A stretch of 41,259 bases of DNA from Candidatus Gallipaludibacter merdavium (GCA_017694875.1 JADIMG010000059.1:1-41259); one strand, 5' to 3'; positions 8,958 through 17,548 are shown, counted from the stretch's first letter. The notes: generated by a model from the letters alone, not told the origin. Numbers and translations are program-made.

Positions 8958-9899
8958 ATGTCAAAAGTAACAGTTGTAGGTGCAGGTAACGTGGGTGCTA
9001 CGTGCGCTAATGTATTAGCAGTAAACGAAGTTGCCAATGAAGTTGTATTGATTGATATCAAAGAAGGTTTTGCTGAAGGCAAAGCAATGGATATTATGCA
9101 GACAGCTCAATTGATGGGATTTGATACTGTTGTAAAGGGTGTAACCAACGATTATTCTCAAACGGCTGGTTCTGATGTCGTTGTCATTACTTCCGGGATG
9201 CCGCGTAAACCGGGAATGACCCGTGAAGAGTTAATCGGTGTCAATGCAGGTATTGTAAAGTCCGTTGTAAGTAGCATTCTCAAATATTCACCTAGTGCTA
9301 TTCTTGTGATTGTTGCAAATCCTATGGATCCGATGGCATATCTAACATTGCATGCCTTTGGATTGCCACGCAACCGTGTAATTGGCATGGGTGGTGTTCT
9401 AGACAGTTCTCGTTTCAAATATTTCTTAAGCCAAGCTTTGGAATGCAATGCCAATGATGTTGATGGTATGGTTATCGGAGGACATGGCGATACAACAATG
9501 ATTCCTTTAGCAAGATTGGCAACCTATAAGGGAATTCCTGTATCAAACTTGTTGCCGGCAGAAAAACTGGAAGAAGTGGTTAAGTCAACAATGGTAGGCG
9601 GAGCTACATTGACTGGCTTGCTGGGAACTTCTGCTTGGATGGCTCCTGGTGCAGCTTCTTCATTCTTGGTTGAATCTATCATCAAAGACCAGAAGAAGAT
9701 GATAGTTTGCGCTACTGCATTGGAAGGCGAATATGGTATGCATGACATTACTATTGGTGTACCGGTCATTATAGGTAAGAATGGTATTGAAAAGATAGTT
9801 GAACTTGAACTTAATGAGGAAGAAAAAGCCAAATTGGCAGCAAGTGAAGCTGCTGTTCGCAAAACCAATAGCGTATTAAAGGAAATTGGAGTTTTATAA
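8958..9899 (+). CDS. mdh: Malate dehydrogenase (NAD, LDH-like type)
   Basis: This cytoplasmic enzyme interconverts malate and oxaloacetate with NAD(H), here probably in the reductive branch from oxaloacetate to fumarate and succinate used by anaerobic Bacteroidales. The 313-aa length is normal. The N-terminal Rossmann motif is VVGAGNVGATCA, with an acidic residue after the second strand (VVLIDIKEG). The substrate-arginine loop is GMPRKPGMTREEL, NPMD precedes the dimer interface, and the catalytic histidine lies in GGHGDTTMIPL. It is monocistronic, with its own promoter and a strong terminator at 9976-10022. Codon use is clean and AT-rich, as expected of a highly expressed gene. Confidence 0.96.
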   Translation: MSKVTVVGAGNVGATCANVLAVNEVANEVVLIDIKEGFAEGKAMDIMQTAQLMGFDTVVKGVTNDYSQTAGSDVVVITSGMPRKPGMTREELIGVNAGIVKSVVSSILKYSPSAILVIVANPMDPMAYLTLHAFGLPRNRVIGMGGVLDSSRFKYFLSQALECNANDVDGMVIGGHGDTTMIPLARLATYKGIPVSNLLPAEKLEEVVKSTMVGGATLTGLLGTSAWMAPGAASSFLVESIIKDQKKMIVCATALEGEYGMHDITIGVPVIIGKNGIEKIVELELNEEEKAKLAASEAAVRKTNSVLKEIGVL

Positions 9900-9975
9900 T
9901 CTCTTTAGAATATACTTCGCATGGAGTAACTTCATGTGCTTAGCATATTATTTCACTAATCATCAATAAGTTGCA

Positions 9976-10022
9976 CAAGAAGGGGCTTGCCGCTGTGACA
10001 GCGTTGGCCTCTTGTTTTTTTT
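9976..10022 (+). terminator. Intrinsic terminator after mdh
   Basis: An interrupted hairpin has the outer stem CAAGA/TCTTG plus GG/CC and the inner stem CGCTG-TGA-CAGCG. Eight T follow (10015-10022). It lies about 75 nt after the mdh stop. Confidence 0.8.
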
Positions 10023-10029
10023 ATTGATG

Positions 10030-10060
10030 TTTCTCTTGTCCTTTTTTCGTTGTATATTTG
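10030..10060 (+). promoter_or_regulatory. Promoter of the methyltransferase gene
   Basis: TTTC (10030-10033), a 19-bp spacer and TATATTTG (10053-10060) lie 22 bp upstream of the ATG at 10083. Confidence 0.6.
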
Positions 10061-10082
10061 CATTTTAAAATGAAAGACAGAT

Positions 10083-10862
10083 ATGCAGGAACGACATAAG
10101 AATTCTATTATGTATATTGAGGAACAGAACTATACGACTAAAAAGTATATAGTTCCTTATATTGCTCAATACCATCCTGTAACGGAACAACAGAGAGTCT
10201 TGGAGATTGGGTGCGGTACGGGTGGTAATATGAAACCTTTTTTGGATTTGGGGTGCCATGTTACTGGTATTGACATAGAACAAGATTCCATTAATCAGGC
10301 TATAGAATATTATGCCAATCATCCTTACAGAGAAAGGTTGCATTTGTTATGCGAGGACATATACAAAGCAGATGACTTGCATGATACGTTTGATATTGTT
10401 TTCATTCGTGATGTCATAGAGCATATACCTAACCAGGAGCGTTTCATGGGTTTAATTAAGAAGTTCTTGAAACCGACCGGTGTTGTGTTTGTTGCGTTCC
10501 CACCATGGCAAAACCCATTTGGCGGCCACCAGCAAATATGTAACAGTAAGTTCCTTTCACATTGTCCGTGGATGCATTTACTTCCCAAAAAGCTATATAC
10601 ATGGATGCTGAGTTTGGGGCATAATGAGCCGGTAAAATGCTTGATGGAGATAAAAGATACAGGGATTTCCCTGGAACGTTTCTTGTCCATTGTGCATAAG
10701 GAACGGTATGAAATATTGAACCAGACCTTATATTTTATCAATCCAAATTATGAAATAAAATTTCATTTGCACCCACGTAAACTTGCGAGGCTATTGAATA
10801 TTCCTTATATCAGGAATTTTTATACAACCTGTGGCTATTATCTGCTAAAAATAGGCGAGTAA
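10083..10862 (+). CDS. Class I SAM-dependent methyltransferase
   Basis: A 259-aa soluble protein. Motif I is VLEIGCGTGGN (about residues 39-49), the acidic end of strand 2 is VTGIDIEQDS, and motif IV is FDIVFIRDVIEHI. This is the methyltransf_11/25 arrangement of small-molecule or lipid methyltransferases. The C-terminal 120 residues (PWQNPFGGHQQ onward) are rich in aromatic and basic residues and may form the substrate cap. The substrate cannot be told from sequence; related proteins in this phylum are often near surface-glycan or quinone genes, but nothing here points to either. It stands alone between the mdh terminator and the next promoter. Confidence 0.82.
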   Translation: MQERHKNSIMYIEEQNYTTKKYIVPYIAQYHPVTEQQRVLEIGCGTGGNMKPFLDLGCHVTGIDIEQDSINQAIEYYANHPYRERLHLLCEDIYKADDLHDTFDIVFIRDVIEHIPNQERFMGLIKKFLKPTGVVFVAFPPWQNPFGGHQQICNSKFLSHCPWMHLLPKKLYTWMLSLGHNEPVKCLMEIKDTGISLERFLSIVHKERYEILNQTLYFINPNYEIKFHLHPRKLARLLNIPYIRNFYTTCGYYLLKIGE

Positions 10863-10888
10863 CGCTGAGGAAGGCAAGACGATTTTTA

Positions 10889-10920
10889 CTTGTATATGCG
10901 TAAACGGATTTGTATCTTTG
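10889..10920 (+). promoter_or_regulatory. Promoter of the gamma-carbonic anhydrase operon
   Basis: CTTG (10889-10892), a 20-bp spacer and TATCTTTG (10913-10920) lie 22 bp upstream of the ATG at 10943. Confidence 0.7.
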
Positions 10921-10942
10921 CATTAAAATATAAAGAGGAAAA

Positions 10943-11461
10943 ATGGCACTAATTAAATCAGTAAGAGGATATACTCCCGAAATCGGAGAAGATTGTTTTT
11001 TGGCAGAAAACGCAACGGTTGTTGGTGATGTTGTGATGGGGAAAGGATGTAGCGTATGGTTTAATGCCGTATTGCGAGGTGACGTTAATTCTATCCGTAT
11101 AGGTAATCATGTGAATATTCAGGATGGGGCAGTGTTGCATACCTTGTATGAAAAGTCGCAAATTCATATAGGTGATTATGTGTCCATAGGTCATAATGTC
11201 ACTATTCATGGTGCGACAGTAAAAGATTATGCCTTGGTGGGGATGGGAGCTACTGTACTTGATGGTGCTGTAATTGGTGAAGGGGCTATTGTGGCGGCAA
11301 ATGCCTTGGTGTTGAGTAATACCCAGGTGGAACCTCACACCATTTGGGCTGGAGTGCCGGCAAAGAAAGTGAAAGATGTTTCACCGGAGCAAGGAAATGA
11401 AATCAATAGGAAAATAGCACACAACTATGCAATGTATGCTAGTTGGTATGAACAAAAATAG
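10943..11461 (+). CDS. Gamma-class carbonic anhydrase family protein (left-handed beta-helix)
   Basis: A 172-aa hexapeptide-repeat protein of the gamma-carbonic anhydrase/PaaY/YrdA family. The repeats run from about residue 12 to 140 with typical turns such as IGNHVNIQDGAVLHT, IGDYVSIGHNVTIHG and VGMGATVLDGAVIGEGAIV. Histidines in VLHT, IGHN and IHG sit where the metal ligands of the trimer lie. Active members hydrate CO2, but many relatives have no shown activity, so I call the family rather than the reaction. It heads an operon with a phosphatase (12-nt gap), a periplasmic thioredoxin (2 nt) and a small exported protein (3 nt). Confidence 0.88.
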   Translation: MALIKSVRGYTPEIGEDCFLAENATVVGDVVMGKGCSVWFNAVLRGDVNSIRIGNHVNIQDGAVLHTLYEKSQIHIGDYVSIGHNVTIHGATVKDYALVGMGATVLDGAVIGEGAIVAANALVLSNTQVEPHTIWAGVPAKKVKDVSPEQGNEINRKIAHNYAMYASWYEQK

Positions 11462-11473
11462 GAAACAGGCTGG

Positions 11474-11962
11474 ATGAGAGAAACTAGACCGATTCGTTTG
11501 CTTTTTGTCTGTCTGGGGAATATTTGTCGTTCGCCTATGGCAGAATGTGTTTTTGAATATTTGGTAAAAGGCCGTAATGATTTGTCTCATTCTTATGAGG
11601 TTGATTCTGCTGGAATAGCCGGCTATCATATAGGAGATTTGCCGGATGTGCGTATGAGGGAGGCTGCGTGGCAAAGAGGATACAAAATGACAAGTCGTGC
11701 CCGTCAGGTGGGTTTTGAGGATTTTGAAACGTTTGATTTGATAATCGGTATGGATGATGCTAACATTGATGCTTTGAAAGAAATGGCACCTGATGTTGAG
11801 TCACTAGGGAAAATTGTGAAAATGACTGATTATTGTATTCATATGGAAGCAGACCATGTGCCTGACCCTTACTATGGTGGTACGGCCGGGTTTTATTATG
11901 TGATTGATTTGTTGGAGGATGCGTGTCAAGGTTTATTGGATAGTTTGGAAAAACAAGATTAA
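11474..11962 (+). CDS. Low-molecular-weight protein-tyrosine phosphatase
   Basis: A 162-aa cytoplasmic phosphatase of the LMW-PTP family. The phosphate-binding loop is FVCLGNICRSPMAE (nucleophilic Cys, Arg six residues on). The general-acid aspartate lies in VPDPYYGG, followed by the usual C-terminal helix (VIDLLEDACQGLL). Family members dephosphorylate tyrosine on proteins such as capsule-related BY-kinases, but no kinase is nearby. It is the second gene of the gamma-carbonic anhydrase operon and 2 nt upstream of the thioredoxin gene, so it is almost certainly co-transcribed. Confidence 0.93.
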   Translation: MRETRPIRLLFVCLGNICRSPMAECVFEYLVKGRNDLSHSYEVDSAGIAGYHIGDLPDVRMREAAWQRGYKMTSRARQVGFEDFETFDLIIGMDDANIDALKEMAPDVESLGKIVKMTDYCIHMEADHVPDPYYGGTAGFYYVIDLLEDACQGLLDSLEKQD

Positions 11963-11964
11963 TT

Positions 11965-12405
11965 ATGAAGCATTTATTTTTAGTCGTAAGTTTATTGGTT
12001 AGTGTGTATGCTGCAGCGGAAGGTGTGGAGTCTCAGCAGGGTACTAGTCATTTGACCAAAGCCCAGTTTTTTGAGAAGGTATATAATTATGAAAAAAATC
12101 CTTCGGAATGGGTATATGAAGGAGACAAGCCTTGTCTAATCGATTTTTATGCCTCTTGGTGTGGTCCCTGCAAACGTTTGGCTCCTATTCTGGAGGAATT
12201 GGCCGCCCAATATGCTGGGAAGATTTACATATATAAGATTAATACGGAAGAGGAGCGTGAGTTGGCTGCTGCATTTGGTGTGCAGAGCATACCCACTTTA
12301 TTGTTTTGTCCAATGGGGGAACGTCCGCAGATAGCTAAAGGAGCGCTTCCAAAAGAAACACTTATAAAAGCCATAGAAGAAGTGCTCTTAAAGGAAAGTA
12401 AGTAA
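11965..12405 (+). CDS. Exported thioredoxin (periplasmic, WCGPC active site)
   Basis: A 146-aa thioredoxin-fold protein with an N-terminal signal peptide (VVSLLVSVYAAAEG, cleavage near residue 20), so it should act in the periplasm. The active site is WCGPCK inside DFYASWCGPCKRLAPILEE, with the cis-proline loop SIPT downstream. The domain from residue 35 on is of ordinary thioredoxin size. It resembles the periplasmic TrxP-type thioredoxins described in Bacteroides. Likely role: thiol-disulfide exchange on exported proteins; the electron donor is not evident here. It is third in its operon. Confidence 0.9.
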   Translation: MKHLFLVVSLLVSVYAAAEGVESQQGTSHLTKAQFFEKVYNYEKNPSEWVYEGDKPCLIDFYASWCGPCKRLAPILEELAAQYAGKIYIYKINTEEERELAAAFGVQSIPTLLFCPMGERPQIAKGALPKETLIKAIEEVLLKESK

Positions 12406-12408
12406 AAA

Positions 12409-12777
12409 ATGCGTCAACGACTGTTGTTTATATTAGGATTGCTTGTATGGATTAGTGTCATTGCCTTTGGCATAACAGAGCAGAAGGATACGGATGATGG
12501 TAGGCAGGTAGTTCCGGTGGAACATTCAGAAAAGAGACATTTTGAACGTCCTGCTTTTGATGCACTCCTTACCGGAAACATACGTACAAATCCAATACAA
12601 GGAACCACTGCGCGTCAGCAGGAGAAGCAGCAGCAGACGACGTTTACGTCTGTTTTTTCCAGTGGATTTAGATTGTTCTATAAAAATGCACTTCATTGCA
12701 AATATATTTTACATTTGCAGATAATTCCAAATTTCCCGTCTATTGATATAGGTTATCCTTTTGATGTATTTTGGTAA
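12409..12777 (+). CDS. Small exported protein of unknown function, read through an internal terminator
   Basis: A 122-aa ORF, 3 nt after the thioredoxin stop. Residues 1-21 form a clear signal peptide or anchor (LLFILGLLVWISVIAFG). A polar stretch of about 50 residues ends in a glutamine-rich run (RQQEKQQQTT). The remaining 45 residues look unlike the first part: aromatic, hydrophobic and low in charge. The DNA encoding residues 76-83 is a perfect intrinsic terminator (12634-12658). Either the real gene was shorter and has lost its stop by a frameshift, or most transcripts end without a stop codon. The N-terminal half is the part I trust as coding. Confidence 0.5.
   Translation: MRQRLLFILGLLVWISVIAFGITEQKDTDDGRQVVPVEHSEKRHFERPAFDALLTGNIRTNPIQGTTARQQEKQQQTTFTSVFSSGFRLFYKNALHCKYILHLQIIPNFPSIDIGYPFDVFW
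12634..12658 (+). terminator. Intrinsic terminator inside the small-protein ORF
   Basis: CAGACG (12634-12639), a 7-nt loop, CGTCTG (12647-12652), then six T. The stem is perfect and well placed to end the gamma-carbonic anhydrase operon, but it lies 120 nt before the ORF stop codon. Confidence 0.75.
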
Positions 12778-12840
12778 TTGAATATACATGACTTGTTATG
12801 TATAAGTATGTATTTTAAATTCACAAGTATGCTAATCATA

Positions 12841-12872
12841 TTTGTGTAATGATTATTATTCAATTATTTAAA
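12841..12872 (+). promoter_or_regulatory. Possible promoter of the membrane-anchored unknown
   Basis: TTTG (12841-12844) is followed by 20 bp and TATTTAAA (12865-12872), a poor -7 match, 17 bp before the ATG at 12890. The spacing is right and the sequence weak. Confidence 0.35.
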
Positions 12873-12889
12873 TATTAAAAATCGAAGTT

Positions 12890-13384
12890 ATGGATATAAC
12901 AACAATCATTATCGGCATAATTATCATATTATGTGCCGCATTGCCTATCATATTAACCAATTATTTCAGAAAACGTAGAGAAAAATTAGCTTTGCAGGGA
13001 ATTCAAAATTTGGCGGAAAAATCAGGAGAGGAATTGGAAAACTATGAAATAGGTATGGTTTTTTCCATTGGAATGGACAAATCACACCGCAATCTTTATT
13101 TTTTACACCTTGGTGAATCTGCATTGCAAGTACAGTTGAGTAAAATCAAGAATTCGACAACAATCAATAAATCGCATGATATTAAAACGGCAGAAGGCAA
13201 TCATAGTGTTATTGATTTGATTGGTATACAGATTAATATGAAAGATGAGGCGCAAACGCCGGCCATACTGGAGTTTTTTAATGCGGAAAAAGACAGTATC
13301 TCTGTTGACAATGAGAGTCACATTGCGGAACAGTGGTCACGTTTGATTAACAAGCAGGTGGGCAATTCAGCTTCCAAAAGATAG
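12890..13384 (+). CDS. Membrane-anchored protein of unknown function
   Basis: A 164-aa protein with one N-terminal transmembrane helix (residues about 4-24, IIIGIIIILCAALPIIL) followed by a basic stop-transfer RKRREK, so the soluble part should face the cytoplasm. The soluble domain (about 40-155) is a mix of beta strands and helices with no motif I know. It ends in a basic, Ser/Lys tail. It stands alone between a weak promoter and a strong hairpin terminator shared with the convergent CDF gene. Confidence 0.6.
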   Translation: MDITTIIIGIIIILCAALPIILTNYFRKRREKLALQGIQNLAEKSGEELENYEIGMVFSIGMDKSHRNLYFLHLGESALQVQLSKIKNSTTINKSHDIKTAEGNHSVIDLIGIQINMKDEAQTPAILEFFNAEKDSISVDNESHIAEQWSRLINKQVGNSASKR

Positions 13385-13447
13385 AAAATATTTTCTTTCC
13401 AAACAAAGAGTTTTGCTTATAAGCGATTCTTTTGTTGAAGGAATAAT

Positions 13448-13486
13448 GGGGCGCGTCAAAAGTTTAAGTACAGCTTGATGCGCCCC
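13448..13486. terminator. Bidirectional hairpin terminator between convergent genes
   Basis: GGGGCGCGTCAA (13448-13459) pairs with TTGATGCGCCCC (13475-13486) over 12 bp with one G-U, around a 15-nt loop. Flanking T/A runs are weak. Its place between converging genes supports a terminator for both strands. Confidence 0.75.
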
Positions 13487-13508
13487 AATGTTTTGTGAAA
13501 AAACAATG

Positions 13509-14408
13509 TTAAGGCTTTTTGTAAGGCTCAACATGTAGTGTTATTTGTGTGGCTGGGCCATATTCCTGTCTAATTTTATTTTCAATATCAACAGTAATGG
13601 CATGCGATTCCTTGACACTCATATTTTCATCTAACCGAATGTGTAAATCTATCGCTATGTTTGCCCCTATTTTTCGCGTTTTGAGGTTATGTGGGTCTTT
13701 GATGGACGGATTTTCCGTTATTATCTTTAGAATTTTAGTTTCTTCTTCATCCGGGAGTGATTTTTCTAAAAGCTCGTTTAATCCAGGAATAATTAATTCA
13801 ATGGCCACTTTGATAATAAATAAACCAACGACTATAGCAGCTATTGGATCAAGTATCCTCCATTTTTCTCCTAGGAAAAATGCACCGGCAATGCCGATTA
13901 GTGTACCAACGGATGAGAAAGCATCTGATCTGTGATGCCAGGCATTGGCTATAACGGCAGGTGAATTGGTGTTTTTCCCAACTTTAACGGTTGCCTGATA
14001 TAGCAATTCTTTCGCGATGATGGAAATGGCAGCTGTGTACAATGCAATGATGCTGGGAGCTGCAATTGTTTGTCCGTTGATGACTTGTACAATCAGTTGC
14101 GCGTTATGCGTGATGATGCCAATAGCAACGGCTAGCAATGCTATTCCAATGATGACTGTTGCCAATGTTTCAAACTTGCCATGACCAAAATCGTGTGACT
14201 TGTCATTCGGCTTGGCTGATATGTGGACAAAAAGCAGGACGACAATATCCGTAAAGAAATCAGAGCATGAGTGGACTGCATCTGCAATCATGGCTCCACT
14301 GTGTCCAAAGAAGCCAGCGAGGAACTTCGCTACAGTTAATATAACGTTTACAATAGTACCAATAAGTGTAATACGGTAAATGCTTTTTTCCCTACTATTA
14401 TTATTCAT
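13509..14408 (-). CDS. Cation diffusion facilitator (CDF) metal exporter
   Basis: A 299-aa inner-membrane protein with six predicted helices and a cytoplasmic C-terminal domain of about 80 residues (from NELLEKSLPDEEE). CDF transporters export Zn, Fe, Mn or Co in exchange for protons. The transport-site motifs are H46-SCS-D50 in helix 2 (DAVHSCSD) and H158-HRS-D162 in helix 5 (NAWHHRSD). The second matches the usual HxxxD; the first has His where YiiP has Asp, a pattern seen in zinc-selective members. The conserved loop DFGHGKFE is present. Metal specificity is inferred. It is monocistronic and diverges from rdgB across a 210-bp gap. Confidence 0.93.
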   Translation of the reverse strand: MNNNSREKSIYRITLIGTIVNVILTVAKFLAGFFGHSGAMIADAVHSCSDFFTDIVVLLFVHISAKPNDKSHDFGHGKFETLATVIIGIALLAVAIGIITHNAQLIVQVINGQTIAAPSIIALYTAAISIIAKELLYQATVKVGKNTNSPAVIANAWHHRSDAFSSVGTLIGIAGAFFLGEKWRILDPIAAIVVGLFIIKVAIELIIPGLNELLEKSLPDEEETKILKIITENPSIKDPHNLKTRKIGANIAIDLHIRLDENMSVKESHAITVDIENKIRQEYGPATQITLHVEPYKKP

Positions 14409-14585
14409 TGTATCTGAATTTAAAACTTAAATAACGATGGCTATTGGCATTTATTGCCCTGCTATTGTTTTTTATTTTATACTGCATCAATCTATGTGAT
14501 TTATAATGGAAATATGGACTAACTCAAAATAAAAGTATAGTTGCCTTTGTTGTTGATATTGTAAATGGCTTTATAAAAAAAGTAG

Positions 14586-14593
14586 TATATTTG
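14586..14593 (+). promoter_or_regulatory. Promoter -7 element of rdgB
   Basis: TATATTTG lies 25 bp upstream of the ATG at 14619. A convincing -33 TTTG at 19-20 bp is lacking; TTG at 14559-14561 is 24 bp away. Confidence 0.5.
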
Positions 14594-14618
14594 CAGTTGC
14601 AATTATGCATGTTAGACA

Positions 14619-15224
14619 ATGAGATTGGTATTTGCGACCCACAATGCACATAAACTAAATGAGGTACGTAATATATTATGTGCGTACGCAGAAGAACAAG
14701 GGACAAGCCCAATAGAGTTAATGGGTTTGGAAGATTTGAAGTGTTATGATGATATTCCGGAAAATGAGAGTACCTTGGAAGGAAATGCACGTGCAAAAGC
14801 AGATTTTGTGTTTTCTCGTTTTTCGGTTGATTGTTTTGCTGATGATACTGGCTTGGAGATTGAAGCTTTAGGAGGTGAGCCTGGTGTTTATTCTGCACGT
14901 TATGCTGGCGAAGGTCATGACTCTTTTGCCAATAGGAAGAAAGTAATGGATTTGATGCAGGGAATATGTAATAGAAAAGCTAGGTTCAGGACTGTAGTTG
15001 CTTTGAGATTGGGTGGAGAAGAACATTTGTTTGAAGGGGTAGTGAATGGTATCATTACTGAGTCTGAACATGGCACAGGTGGATTTGGCTATGATTCCAT
15101 TTTTCAGCCGGATGGCTTTGATAGAACATTTGCTGAATTGGATATTAAGACAAAAAACTCCATTAGTCATCGTGGAATGGCGATGCGGAAATTGGTTGAA
15201 TTTTTAGTGAATTACAAAAAATGA
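14619..15224 (+). CDS. rdgB: XTP/dITP pyrophosphatase (RdgB/HAM1)
   Basis: RdgB hydrolyses non-canonical purine triphosphates (dITP, XTP) to monophosphates, keeping them out of DNA and RNA. The 201-aa length is typical. Motifs in order: FATHNAHKLNEVR at the N terminus, ESTLEGNARAKA, ADDTGLEIEALGGEPGVYSARYAG, TGGFGYDSIFQPDG, and SHRGMAMRKL near the C terminus. All are family hallmarks. The stop overlaps the start of the next gene (ATGA), so it is translationally coupled to the PorZ-like gene. Confidence 0.95.
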   Translation: MRLVFATHNAHKLNEVRNILCAYAEEQGTSPIELMGLEDLKCYDDIPENESTLEGNARAKADFVFSRFSVDCFADDTGLEIEALGGEPGVYSARYAGEGHDSFANRKKVMDLMQGICNRKARFRTVVALRLGGEEHLFEGVVNGIITESEHGTGGFGYDSIFQPDGFDRTFAELDIKTKNSISHRGMAMRKLVEFLVNYKK

Positions 15225-17548
15225 AAAGGAATTTGTTTTGCATAATAGTTGCTTTTATGTTCTCTCATCTTGCAATGGGGCAATTGGCAATGGGAGAATG
15301 GCAGACTCATTTTTCATATGACAATGTGAATACAATTGCGCAATCGCCCAACAGAGTGTATGCAGTGAGTAATGGAGCATTGTTTTCTGTTGACAAGCAG
15401 GATGGCTCTTTGGAATTTTATAGTAAGTTGTCTGGTTTGAACGACGCTTCTGTTTCCGATGTTGTATATTCATCAGATAATGATTGTTTGATAATTATTT
15501 ATGAAAACAGCAATATAGATATTATGCGTTCTGGCGGCATTACCAATGTCCCTGATTTGTATAATAAACAGTTAGGAACAAGTAAAGCCATAAATGATGT
15601 TTTTGTGTATGCTGACTTAGCCTATTTGTCATGTGATTTTGGCCTGATGGTTGTTAATCTGGCAAAGAATGAGGTTGCGGAAACTTGTTATATAGGTGAG
15701 AATGCAGCGCAAGTAAAAGTATTAAATGCTGTAGTTTATCATGATTCAATTTATGCTGTAACAGAAAATGCATTGTATGCCGCAGCGGTCTCCGATCCGA
15801 ATATTGTAAATTATGAATATTGGAATGTAACCCAGTCAGATAATCTTCCTGGTGATGGTGTTATAGAACAAATACATTCTTTTGAAAATGACTTATTGTT
15901 ATTGCGCAACGGTAAAGTCTATAAGAAGAGTTTGAATGGGAATGTTTGGGAGAATGTTTTGAATGATGTTGATATTCTTTCTTTGCATGCTTCTAATGGT
16001 GTCCTTATGGGAATGACTGCATCATCAGTACTCCGTATCTCCCAAGATTATACCTATGATATAATTCCGTTGGCAAATCCTCACGATGCAGTCCTGGATG
16101 ATGTTAGGAATATGATATGGATCGCAGGAGATGCCTTGGGTGTTGTTTCATACAATAATTCAGATCAGACTATAAGTTATTATAAACCTAGTGGGCCAGC
16201 TGTCAATATCCCTTATAGGATGACTTTTTCTAATGGTAGACTATTTGTTTTGCAAGGTGGAAGGTGGGCTGTTCAGTATGATCGATTGGGCGTTGTGATG
16301 ATTTATGAAAATGGAAAATGGAATAATATATTACATACGGAATTCCCGTTATTGCCAACGGGCAGTTATCCGAAAGATTTTATGTCTGTAATAGTTGATC
16401 CTTTGGATAACAAACATTTTTATGTAACTTCTTATGGTATGGGGCTATATGAATTTGTTAATGATGAATTGTATGAACATTATACGTTTGAGAATAGTAC
16501 AATTTCTACAATTTTTCCAAATGGAAACTTGTCCCAGAAGTATCATTATATGCGTATGGATGGTGGATTGATAGATAGTGAAGGTAATTTGTGGGTGGTT
16601 AGTTCTTTGGTTGATAATGGGCTGAATGTTATGGACATCCAAAAACGATGGACTGCACTTTCATATGGTAATGTCATTAATTGCCCAACGTTAGGTCTGA
16701 TTATTATGCCTAATGAAGGTAGCAGTCGTAAATGGATTTTGTGCCATCGTGAAAGGCCTGGCATAGTCTTTTACGATGATAATAATACTCCATATGATAA
16801 TAGTGATGATTTTGCTTCCATGATAAGTTCATTTACAGATCAGGATAATAATACCTTAAGTCCGTCGGAGTATTATTCCATTGCTGTGGACAAGAATGGG
16901 GCTGTTTGGGTTGGAACGGATATTGGACCATTGGTTTTTTCTGATGCAGAAGCGTCTTTTAACAGCAATCAGTGTACACGTATAAAAATACCAAGAAATG
17001 ATGGTACCAATCTAGCTGATTTTCTATTGGAAAATGAAAAAATCAATGCTATTGCCATTGATGGTGCAAATAGAAAATGGATAGGAACGGAGTCTTCCGG
17101 TCTGTATCTCATGTCAGAAAATGGTCAGGAAACTATAGAGCATTTTACAACCCAAAATAGTCCTTTGTTATCTAACCAGATATTGTCATTGGCGATTAAT
17201 TCTACAACGGGTGAAGTCTTTGTCGGAACTGGGGCTGGATTATTGTCCTATCAAAGTGATGCTGCAGAGGGAAATGAAAATATAACAAAGATTTCTGCTT
17301 ACCCTAATCCCGTTAGAGAAGATTTTAATGGTGTTGTTACCATAACAGGTTTGGTTGATGGCTCGATTGTAAAGATTACTGATATATCAGGGAATCTTGT
17401 TTGTGAAACGCGTTCCAATGGTAGTCTTGCAACGTGGGATTGTAAGAATAAGTGGGGGCATAAGGTAAGTACAGGGATTTATCTTGCAATATGTGTAAGT
17501 GAAGATGGATCGGAATATGGCAAAACCAAAATATTAGTGATAGAATAG
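15221..17548 (+). CDS. PorZ-like two-domain beta-propeller protein with T9SS type A sorting domain
   Basis: A 775-aa exported protein. A signal peptide (CIIVAFMFSHLAMGQ) is followed by about 660 residues of beta-propeller repeats of the two-component-regulator type (DKQDGSLEFYSKLSGLND, DKNGAVWVGTDIG, DGANRKWIGTESSGLY). It ends with a textbook type A C-terminal domain: ISAYPNPV, ITDISGNLV, WDCKNKWG, VSTGIYLAIC, and a final KILVIE strand. Size, architecture and C-terminal domain match PorZ of Porphyromonas gingivalis, a component of the surface attachment complex of the type IX secretion system that keeps its own sorting domain. The four-base overlap with rdgB implies co-transcription. Whether this genome has the rest of the secretion system cannot be judged from the window. 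Confidence 0.75.
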   Translation: MKRNLFCIIVAFMFSHLAMGQLAMGEWQTHFSYDNVNTIAQSPNRVYAVSNGALFSVDKQDGSLEFYSKLSGLNDASVSDVVYSSDNDCLIIIYENSNIDIMRSGGITNVPDLYNKQLGTSKAINDVFVYADLAYLSCDFGLMVVNLAKNEVAETCYIGENAAQVKVLNAVVYHDSIYAVTENALYAAAVSDPNIVNYEYWNVTQSDNLPGDGVIEQIHSFENDLLLLRNGKVYKKSLNGNVWENVLNDVDILSLHASNGVLMGMTASSVLRISQDYTYDIIPLANPHDAVLDDVRNMIWIAGDALGVVSYNNSDQTISYYKPSGPAVNIPYRMTFSNGRLFVLQGGRWAVQYDRLGVVMIYENGKWNNILHTEFPLLPTGSYPKDFMSVIVDPLDNKHFYVTSYGMGLYEFVNDELYEHYTFENSTISTIFPNGNLSQKYHYMRMDGGLIDSEGNLWVVSSLVDNGLNVMDIQKRWTALSYGNVINCPTLGLIIMPNEGSSRKWILCHRERPGIVFYDDNNTPYDNSDDFASMISSFTDQDNNTLSPSEYYSIAVDKNGAVWVGTDIGPLVFSDAEASFNSNQCTRIKIPRNDGTNLADFLLENEKINAIAIDGANRKWIGTESSGLYLMSENGQETIEHFTTQNSPLLSNQILSLAINSTTGEVFVGTGAGLLSYQSDAAEGNENITKISAYPNPVREDFNGVVTITGLVDGSIVKITDISGNLVCETRSNGSLATWDCKNKWGHKVSTGIYLAICVSEDGSEYGKTKILVIE

